DNA from: Taeniopygia guttata
Taxonomy: Eukaryota > Chordata > Aves > Passeriformes > Estrildidae
Length of the DNA stretch: 64,000 nt
NCBI RefSeq assembly: GCF_048771995.1
Contig: NC_133026.1
Span: 117,571,501-117,635,500 of the forward strand
Reading direction: 5' to 3'
Shown: positions 55,801-64,000 of the stretch, piece after piece
Layout: each line of letters opens with the position of its first letter
How positions within the stretch are numbered: position 1 is the first letter of the stretch
The notes under the pieces: generated by a model
What the model was told of the DNA's origin: nothing
The model's input: the letters and a program-made list of their open reading frames with translations, nothing else
Databases searched by the model: none
Made by a program: the position numbers and the translations under genes

Positions 55801-58800
55801 TTGAGTAAGATGATTATATATCTTCTCATATTTTGTTTGCTGTATTATTTGGATTTCTATTTGGAGGTATTTTGATATTACAATTATGTTTTACCTTTGC
55901 AATTCATACCATACTGCCCTTTCTTCTTGTATCTTTTGTAGAGAAATAGCTTATAATTCTTAGGTGCATGTTTGAGAATTGTTATTTAATATATTTAAAA
56001 GAAATAGTTTCAAATTTAATAGCTATTTAAAATTTTTTAATAATTTTAATGAACTTTTTACAGATTTGAAAAATATACTGTCTCCCATTATTTTAGCTAA
56101 TTGTGCTTGCAGAGGTTGACTCTTAGATGCTGTAGCCAACATCAGTGATATTTCATATGATAAATAGCTCACAGTAGCAGGGATCCTGAATGCAAAAAAT
56201 GGGTTTTGCTTTGTATGCAAAAATTTAACAGGCTTGTGGTGTGAATGGGATGGGTGTTACAGTGCATCCAGTAACAAAAGCTGAAGGGCAGCTAACCTTC
56301 TGGTCTAATTAACTTTGAACTTTACAGAGAGCATGCTAAAGCATGAAATAGCAACACAATATGCCACAACAGTTGAGTAACAGGATATGACTGAGGAATA
56401 ACCAATTTTGGTTTTGGAAGAAGGGAAAGAAAATAAAGTGTGATTTACCTACCTAGACAGAGGATATGATGCTTAATTGCATACCTCTCACCATTCCATG
56501 GAAAGAACTGTACTTATTCACTTGAAAGCTGCCACTAGTTAGGGGCAAAGCAACAGTGCTTACATGTCCTGAAATATCACCCACACATTTGGCAACATCT
56601 TGCACCAATGTTCATCACGTCTCAGGATGAAACAGCAAATGACCATTATTTAATAATAGCTAAGACTAGGAAACCCGTCTCTGTTTACACTCATCTGCAT
56701 ATCTGTCCATGAACTCCAATTCTGCAAAAATCCGATCTAGATTTACTCATGACATGGACAAGTACAAACTAAAGTATGAAACTCAAAGCATGCAACAGTG
56801 TAGGAAACATAACCAGCTTAAAGTGGTGGCTATGAGAAGAGTGACTCTACTCCTCTGTACCTGTTGTGACTTGGGTGTTGATGTAAAAGCCTAATGGCAA
56901 TGCTTTGGAGAAGATGGTTTTTCCTAGAAGGCACAATGAGAGGTAGGAATCCCCAGATGTGATTTGGTAACTAAGTTCCTGGAACTCAATAAAGAATTTA
57001 TTTTTATTTGACATTTGTGTTAAACTTTCATCTTAATTGCTGTGGTCCATGTTTCAAATGTTCAATAAAATGTATTATACTACCTTATTGGAGGAAAGCA
57101 TTTTCAATACTATACCTTATAATTCTCTAAGCTAATTAAAAATATGAACTGTTAGCTAGCCTCCTGAAGATGAACTTAATAATTCCTTCAGGAACTTGCT
57201 CTGAAAAGATGGGAATTTACATGCCTGAAGATAGGAGCCTCTTCATGAATCTGGAGTCAGTGGCAGATGAGTCCATGTCACAACAAGCCTTTCTCATGAT
57301 ACGTAATCATTGATTTATTGCCTGGTTAGTATATGGTTGTGGGGGATCTTCCCAGCCTGAGCATGTACTGTCAGGTCTGCTGAACAGAAAGCCAAAGTAA
57401 AAGGTCACCTTATATAACTCTGCTCTCTACCTCAAAACTTTTTAAACTTCTTTTATTCCACTTGTCCTTAGCCAATCTCTATTTCTTTCATCCCTACTTT
57501 GGCTCATAGCCCATAGTGCTAGAGAGCTGGCTACAAGTCTACATCAACTAAGGACCATTTGTCTTTGCAATCTCCCCTCTGAAGTTCAGCCCGTGGCTCC
57601 TTCATGTGGGAGGAGGCACAAGCAGGATGTATGAAGGCAGAGTTGCTGCAGGGAAAGAAGTGCAAAGGGATGAAAGGCGGAGACATGCAAATAGGTGAAG
57701 CAAGAAAGAGAATGAAAGAAAGTATAGCAAGAAGGCAGAAGTTCTGGTGACCCCACAAAATATGTTTTCCCTCCTTTGGCCTCTCATAGTAAGATGACAA
57801 TGTATCATATCCACAACTACTGAGTTACTACATGAAGGGTTTATTCTGACCTCAGTCTGTGCACCAGACTGGTGATACTGACAGGAGTTTTGTTATGCTT
57901 TAAAAGCAGAATGTCATCATCATAATCCGTTTTTTCTGTTTTCTCTTTCTGTATTGGTGGTGATTTTAGGTGTGCTGTTCAGACATTGACCAGATGTTAA
58001 ATAAATAAATTTACCTGTCTGGAAGGATATGCATAAGGGAAGAAAACAAACAATGGAGCAGGCATGAGGAAACCAATGAGGCACATCTATTAGCTTTGTT
58101 TGCTCAGCAGCCAGCCTGAGACTGATCTTTTAAAGATTTTCTAAGTTTAGTGCTTCCTAGTATAGAGCACATGGCATTAGGGACCTTGAGGGTGTACTTG
58201 TGTCCTCACAGTGGAATACCAAAGCAAGAGGAGAAAGCCATTCTTGTAGGAAAACTAAGATGGAAGAAAAGGCTGGCTGTAGTGGCAAGTCACTTTTCCT
58301 TTGTTTCCTTTTTTTTAAGAGGCTTTTACTGTATGTAAACTCTGCTTACATTGAAGTAGACATGGTTAAGATTCTCTTCGATATTTTGGTTTTCTGCTGT
58401 GCCTGTGCGGGAGTGCAATAGCCTGACTAGCAACAGAAAAGCCTCTGGAGGAAATAAAATTGAAAAGAGCGTGAACTTGCAGTTGCTCAGGAACTCCACC
58501 ACCATGGCTGCAGCTGCACACTGTGGTCTAGACTGGAAACTTTTCCCCAGGCTGTCAACATGGCAACCCATCACCTGCAAGAGGCCCATGTCTTTCCCAG
58601 GTTGCCTAGTTTGTGCCAAAGTGTATGTGAAGCAGGAAAAAATTAATTCTATCAGGTCAAAGAAGGATTTGTTGTGTTTTTACACACACACATGCACAAA
58701 ACAGACTAGAAGAGGCTTCCCGCACTTCAAACCCCTCAACTGATAAAATATTCTATTTACAGATGACCTTTTGTGTACCTTAGTGCCACCTCTGAGTTCT

Positions 58801-59241
58801 TTTAAGTGACAGGAAAACTCTAGAAAGAGTTTTTTGTTATTGTTAGTTAACTGAAGTTCACTTATGATGGATGCTTTTGAAAATTTTTAATTTCTGTTAA
58901 GGAATAAACAGTACAAGTATACCTGGTTAGAGCTTTGGAAATAGGAATTCTATGCACTTTATGCAGTATTTAAGAAGCACAAGTATTTTGAGATGATACA
59001 TCAGGTTATAAGTTACCTTGGGGTGGAACAAATTTTTCCTTCTTAGGAAGCAGAAAGAACATTTTTTGTTCTTAGTTTTGTCCTGATATGGGAGAAGATC
59101 TTTGAAGACTTTCCTCATTCAGGTTCTTTGTGAGAGAAGGGAAAGGAGGGAATAGTTACATCTATTATTCAATCCTATCTCTGCTAATTTAATTCAATGC
59201 AGAAATAGGGTTGTGATACTGACAGATAAATTCCTGAAAAT
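52801..59241. other. Intergenic AT-rich sequence
   Basis: 6.4 kb with a poly-C run at about 55663-55674. No convincing exon, RNA gene or CR1 copy seen on either strand. Confidence 0.6.
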
Positions 59242-59247
59242 CTAGGC

Positions 59248-59735
59248 TGTTGGGAAGGGTAGATAAATATGATTAAGAACCACAATGGTACAGCCAGGAC
59301 GAATATAACGCCCCCTACTGGCTGGACAATTACCCTCACCTACAGCGGGGTCCAAAAGCCGAATGGATTCTTCCATCTCACCCCCCAGAATGTATGGTTC
59401 ACCCCACATCTGTAACCCTGCCCTGAACCATCAGGTGCCTGTGACTCCATTGGCCCAGGTCCTGCTCCAGCCCACCCTGGAGCCCCCTCTAATAAAGGGT
59501 CTCCGGGGGGCTGGACGCCCTCTTGGATCTTCCCTTCCCCTCCTGGAGAGTCCTCCGGGAGTCCCTGCTCTCCTCTCTGTCTCTCCCCTCCCCCATCACC
59601 CGAGGCCCAGCCACGTGCTGTGTCTGGCAGCTCGAGGCAGGGTCACAATGTATCCTGAATAAACCTCTTCCCCCAAGAGCAACCACAGAGATCTCGCTTG
59701 AATCTGTCCGTGGAATACAAATATACGTCGTTACA
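59248..59735 (+). mobile_element. Solo LTR of an endogenous retrovirus, probably class II (ERVK-like)
   Basis: 488 bp element beginning TGTTGGGA and ending GTTACA, the TG...CA ends of a retroviral LTR. It is flanked by perfect 6 bp direct repeats CTAGGC (59242-59247 and 59736-59741). Six-base target duplications are typical of class II (ERVK/alpha-beta) elements. Inside are an AATAAAGG TATA-like element (59491-59498) and a polyadenylation signal AATAAA (59658-59663), giving a U3-R-U5 order on the plus strand. No internal gag, pol or env sequence is present, so it is a solo LTR left by LTR-LTR recombination. The intact target duplication suggests a fairly recent insertion. Confidence 0.85.
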
Positions 59736-60043
59736 CTAGGCCTTGCAGGAAATGTTTCGTTTTGTTAATCAAACCCCTTCTCCCAAGTAATAATACACCT
59801 AGAATTACTTATCACTTTTTAGCATTACTTTTGAAAAACAGGAGTGGGTCTCTTGATTGGGTCAAATTGCATAATCTTTTTGTCTGGAGATTTGCCTTTT
59901 GGAAGTTGTCCTGTAAATAGTTTTCTGTGTGACTGTATTCTAAATAATTACACATGCAAGATGGATCAAGGACACCCGCATATGCTAACATTAAATGTGT
60001 GCAAGCCTCATGAGGAACATAAGGTTGGGATGATAACAGAAAC

Positions 60044-61060
60044 ATAGAATCATAGAATAGTTCAGGTTGGAAGGGACCTCTGAAGGCCATCTAGTCCAAA
60101 CTGCCTGCATCGAGCAGGGACATCTTCAGCTCAAACAGATTGATTAAAGCCCCATCCAACCTGAACTTGAATGTTTCTACCAACGGGAAATCTGCCATTC
60201 ACAGACAGGCAGCCTCTTCTAGTGTTTCATCACCCACATTGCAAAATATCTCTTCCTTATATCTAATCTAAACCTACTCTCTGTCAGTTTAAAGCCATTA
60301 TCCCCTGTCCTATCACTTCCTGCCCTTGTAAAAAGTTCCCTCTTCAGCTCCCTTGTAGCTCCCCTTTAGGTACTGGAAGGTGCTATAAGGTCAACCTTCC
60401 TATAACAACCCCAACTCTCAGCCTGTCTTCACAGGAGAAGTGCTCCAGCCCTCTGAGCATCTTTAAGGACATCCTTTGTCTGGACAAAGAGTTGTTGTAA
60501 CAGGTCCATGTCTTTCCTGTGTTGGGGACCCCAGAGCTGGATGCAGCACTCCAGATGGGATCTCATCACAGCAAAGAAGTGGGAGAATCCCCTCAACCTG
60601 CTGGTCATGATGCCTTTGATGCAGCCCAGAATACAGTCAGCTTTCTGAACTGCAAGCACATATTGCTGGGTCACAGCTTTTCATCCACCCCAAGTCCTTC
60701 TCCACAGATCTTCTCTCCATCCATTCATCCCCCAACTTGTACTGATACTGGGGATTGCTCCAGGTATGGTGTCTTGCACTTGTTGAACCTCATGAGGTTC
60801 CCATGGGCCAACTTCTGGAGCATCTCCAGGTCCATCTGGATGGCATCCTGTCCTTCAGGCCTGTTAACAGCACTGCTTGGATGGGTGTCATCTGCAAATT
60901 TGCTGAGAGTGCATTTGACCCCTTTGTCTATGCCACTGGAGAGGACACTGAAGAGCATTGGTCCCAGTATGGATCCTTAAGGGACATCATTTGCCACTGA
61001 TCTTCACCTGGAGATTGAGCCATTGACCACTGCCCTTGGGATGCAATGAATTTTAGGTGC
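60044..61060 (-). mobile_element. CR1 LINE fragment with part of the reverse transcriptase
   Basis: About 1 kb, minus orientation. The left end shows ATAGAATCATAGAATAG with GGTTGGAAGGGACCTC, the reverse complement of the CR1 3' end. Minus-strand translation gives CR1 RT pieces: GIDKGVKCTLSKFADDT (FADD catalytic box) with NLMRFNKCK (60725-60958), and HLECCIQLWGPQHRKDMDLL (60429-60674). The right end covers the VVNGSI-like segment, near 61020. Frames are interrupted, the 5' part is missing, and the copy is inactive. Confidence 0.93.
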
Positions 61061-61919
61061 AGTCAGGTGACTGTGCACAATAATGCGTTAAAACAGTATT
61101 CCCACCAAAACATGGAAGCAAAATCCCTGGATGAAGAGAGGAAGTTTGCATGAAAACATAACCATCTTGGCAAGAACTGCTTATACCTACCTTTCTAAAA
61201 GACATAGCTTCTAGCTGTTCTTTTTCATCTCACTCCTTTGCTTCACTGAAAGCTGGGAAGGAAGGAGCTATCCAAACTCTACTGAAGGGACATTGTAATT
61301 TAGGGATCATTCTTTTAAGATGTACTATGACAACAGATTAACTATACTAGACCTTCATATTGAGCTCATTCTCTGGAATTCACTTTTGCTCATACTATAA
61401 TTTCTGTCTTCTTTCCAGCATCTCAGGATGCAAGAGCTGTTTCTGTCCTCAGCAGTCTCTTCCCTTCCCCTTATTACTATTCAAAGAAATTCACCTGTGT
61501 CCTGGTTGTGCTTGGAAAAATCTCCCTCATCTTACATCTTCTCACTGAGGCCTTCCCGGAAATTCTCATCACTTTGTGAAGTATCCAAGCTGGTGCCATC
61601 TCCTAAGGTGTGCCATGTGGGGACCTCAGTTGGCCATACCCAGAACCCATGAATCTGACAGAAGTGTTTTGAGGCTGGATTGCACAAATCAAGGGTGAGG
61701 TGAGTTTTGCTGTGCTGCATCCTGTGGTAACTTGTGGAGAAGAAAGTGTGCCAGGAAGCTCAGAAAAGCAGCCAAAAGAGAGATAAAAAATGTTGCTTGA
61801 GACAAACTGATAACTATTTTTACCACATCCTGCTGTGAGAAATGAGCATGAAAGGTGATTATTGAGAAAAAAGGCAAAATAATGCCTACAGGACAGAGCG
61901 AGGAGGATGCTTCTGTACC
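61061..61919. other. Spacer between CR1 and the right CpG island
   Basis: About 860 bp of mixed composition with no recognised feature. Confidence 0.6.
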
Positions 61920-63060
61920 CTAACTGATGTCTCCGCTGTCCCGCTCCTCCATCCAACCTGATTGATCTACTTTTGCCGCCCAGGCGGATAAAATATCGGC
62001 ATCGAAAACATCGCCGCTTTCTGTGCCAGGGTGGGAGAGCTCTACAGCGGACGGAGCGGCGCGGTGCTGGGCAGGCTCCGTGTCTGTGCCGCTGGAGCAC
62101 GGTCCCTGCCGGGGCCTGGCAGCGCCGCCAGCTCTCGGAACTCGCCCCGAGGCGCAGCCTGCGCGCCCGCCGGTGCCGCGTGTGGGGAGGACGGCGTCGC
62201 CCTGCATTATCTGCCGGTGTAGCAGGAGGATCGCGGTAATCCCTCCCTGGATCGCACATCCCGCGCTAGCCGGCAGCCGCGGGCTCTGCGGTCCCTCGGG
62301 CAGCCGCAGCCGCGGGGCCCCGGGCGGGAGTGGCCCCGGGCGGGAGCGGCCCGGCCGCGCGTCCCCGCCTGACCCCGGCTGCCGCGCCGGGGGGGCGCGG
62401 GTCGGGGCGGGCCGGCGGCGGGGGCGGCACCGACAGCGACGCCGACAGCGACAGCGGCCCCGCCTGCGCCGGCGGGGAGCGGCCGTGGCCCGTGGGCGCC
62501 CGGGGTGGGCGCAGCCCCGCGAGGGGAGCCCGTGATCCCGCGGCCGCGGCGGGAGGAGCGCGGCTGACGCGGCAGGGAGGAGGAAGCGGCAACTCCGGCG
62601 GGCGGACGGGCGCACGGACGGACGGACGGGCGGACGGACATCCCCGGCCCGCCCCGGCCGGCGGAGGGACGGAGGGTCGGAGGGAGGCAGGTACGCGGGA
62701 TGCGGCCGTCCAGGGCTCCGTGCCCCCTCCCACGGCCGGGTAGAGGGAGCCCGTCCAGAGCCGCGGAGGTTCCCCGCCATTCCGGGGACATGGGACTCAC
62801 CCGGGGACACGGGACTCACCCGGGGACACGGGACTCGGGGACGTTTCGCTTCCCTTTTGTTGCATCCCGAAAACGCCTGCGTGCTTTGCCCGCAGCGCCG
62901 GCGTTCCCGGGGAGCGCGTTCGGCGCGGCCCTCGGCAGCTCCGCGGAGGGGCCGGGGCTGAGCGCGTTCCCGCGGGAAAGCGCCGCTCCCCGTGGGCGTG
63001 CGGCTCCAGCGGCTGGGATCCGCTCACGGACAGGGGCAAAGTGCTCGCAGGCGAATAAAC
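61920..63060 (+). promoter_or_regulatory. CpG-island promoter of the next gene, expected SGK3
   Basis: 1.1 kb very CpG-rich island with G-rich and GACGGACGG-type simple stretches. A candidate donor CAG|GTACGC occurs at 62690/62691, plus strand, consistent with a non-coding first exon. Human 8q13 synteny puts SGK3 here on the plus strand. No SGK3 coding exon (PX domain start MQRDS-like) is visible before the window ends, so the assignment is inferred from gene order only. Confidence 0.45.
62782..62838. repeat. Three tandem 19 bp units
   Basis: Units at 62782-62800, 62801-62819 and 62820-62838, each CCGGGGACACGGGACTCAC or a one- to two-base variant, inside the CpG island just after the candidate first-exon donor. 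Confidence 0.92.
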
Positions 63061-64000
63061 AAACAAACATGCAGAAATTTCTGCTCCCCCCGCCCCCGCC
63101 GCTGTAATGTTAGATATTGTGTTTGCAAAGAAGTTTTAAAATCATTTAATGTCTCACATTCTCCTCCTTTCTTTTTTTTTTTTTTTTTTTGAATTCCCAC
63201 CCTTCTCCAGCAGTGTTACCGGCTCCTGCTACTACTCTTGCCCTAATGTTTTTACTGCGTGTATATGTAGTTTTACACAGTATGCTTTATTTTGCATGGC
63301 TGGCTCGGTGTGGGAGGGTTTACTTTCTGTGTTGCAACTACGGACACCACCAAACTCCATTTCAGTTCCACTGCTTAACTCCATAAAGACAGTAAAGCTA
63401 TGCTGGAATCAGACATTTAAGAGCTGAAGAATGGCTGGGAGTTTACATTTAGAGCAGGTGAAAGAGCCCTTTTGCAGAGTCCTTCTGCCCCAGCAGGATG
63501 AGGAAACCCCGGTTAGCTTTGCTTTGTGCCTTGAAGAGGCAAAGCAGGGAACATGGTTTGGGTCTGCAGTCCCTCTTCCTGGTGGTCTCTGTGTCAGAGA
63601 GGCAAGGGCTGGAATTGTCTCTTTACTCCTTTAAACACCTTCAGCATGAGAGAAGGTTGGAGGCAGGGAGAGAACTAAAATAATGCTTCCTCCTCCTGTG
63701 CACAAGAAGTTGCAAAGTATTAGTGCTCCCTGCACAGATCTTTTATGGGAAGGTAAAATTCTGATGCAGACTTGAGGGATTTGAATTAAGGAGAGAAGTG
63801 GTTGAGCTTGAAGGAGTATCCAGTAATAGTCACTTGCATGACTTTTCTACTTGCAGGATGTCTGCCTCAGTGCTTTTGTGAGCATTGATCAGAGCTCCTT
63901 GGCTTCCCCTTGCTGAGACTTATATGCTCCTGCAAAGCTTTTTTTTTTTTGTTTTTAAATCTGAATTCTGTCAGGCTCTTTCCCTTAATTTTTGAGATTG
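63061..64000. other. Right edge, probably first intron of the SGK3-side gene
   Basis: Sequence leaving the CpG island, with a T-run at about 63171-63190 and another near 63941. No coding exon recognised. Confidence 0.45.

Noticed and set aside
59363-59768. Proline/serine-rich frames in the 59.4-59.8 kb segment
   Set aside because: They lie within the solo LTR, which is non-coding.
61920-62819. Long minus-strand frames in the right CpG island
   Set aside because: Low-complexity Pro/Arg-rich translation caused by GC composition; the frame passes through simple repeats.

Overview
The window looks like a piece of a bird autosome. It carries CR1 LINE fragments in both orientations, a solo endogenous-retrovirus LTR, compact introns, GC-rich CpG-island promoters in an AT-rich background, and vertebrate proteins whose order matches human 8q13 (MYBL1 - VCPIP1 - SGK3 side). 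A songbird or other Neoaves genome is my guess; the sequence alone does not settle the species.

Layout. Positions 441-19254 (minus strand) hold MYBL1 (A-MYB). I resolved 15 coding exons, 709 codons, all joining in frame; the last coding exon and 3' UTR lie off the left edge. Its CpG-island promoter spans about 18.9-20.5 kb. Inside that island, about 0.8 kb upstream of the MYBL1 start codon and on the same strand, sits a complete intron-containing tRNA-Tyr(GTA) gene. Positions 20.57-22.26 kb hold two CR1 fragments, an exact 7 x 31 bp minisatellite and an A/C-rich tail. 22.3-33.2 kb is AT-rich with no recognisable gene; its right part must include the VCPIP1 3' UTR. VCPIP1 (minus strand, 33263-44776, three coding exons, 1215 aa) is complete, with a CpG island at its start (about 44.4-46.1 kb) that carries a ZNF143-like site and a degenerate ~50 bp tandem repeat. 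46.1-61.9 kb is intergenic: a CA repeat, a probable LTR-like block near 51.7-52.1 kb, a solo LTR with perfect 6 bp target-site duplications (59248-59735), and a 1 kb CR1 fragment keeping reverse-transcriptase coding sequence. 61.9-63.1 kb is a third CpG island, probably the promoter and non-coding first exon of the next gene to the right, expected to be SGK3 on the plus strand by synteny.

The two protein genes are ordinary host genes: a germ-cell/cell-cycle transcription factor and a p97-associated OTU deubiquitinase. They are neighbours by ancient synteny, not a functional operon. I found no previously undescribed system. The most interesting local signals are the Pol III tRNA gene inside the MYBL1 promoter island, a CCAAT plus CHR-like promoter layout for MYBL1, the exact 31 bp minisatellite, and the young-looking solo LTR.
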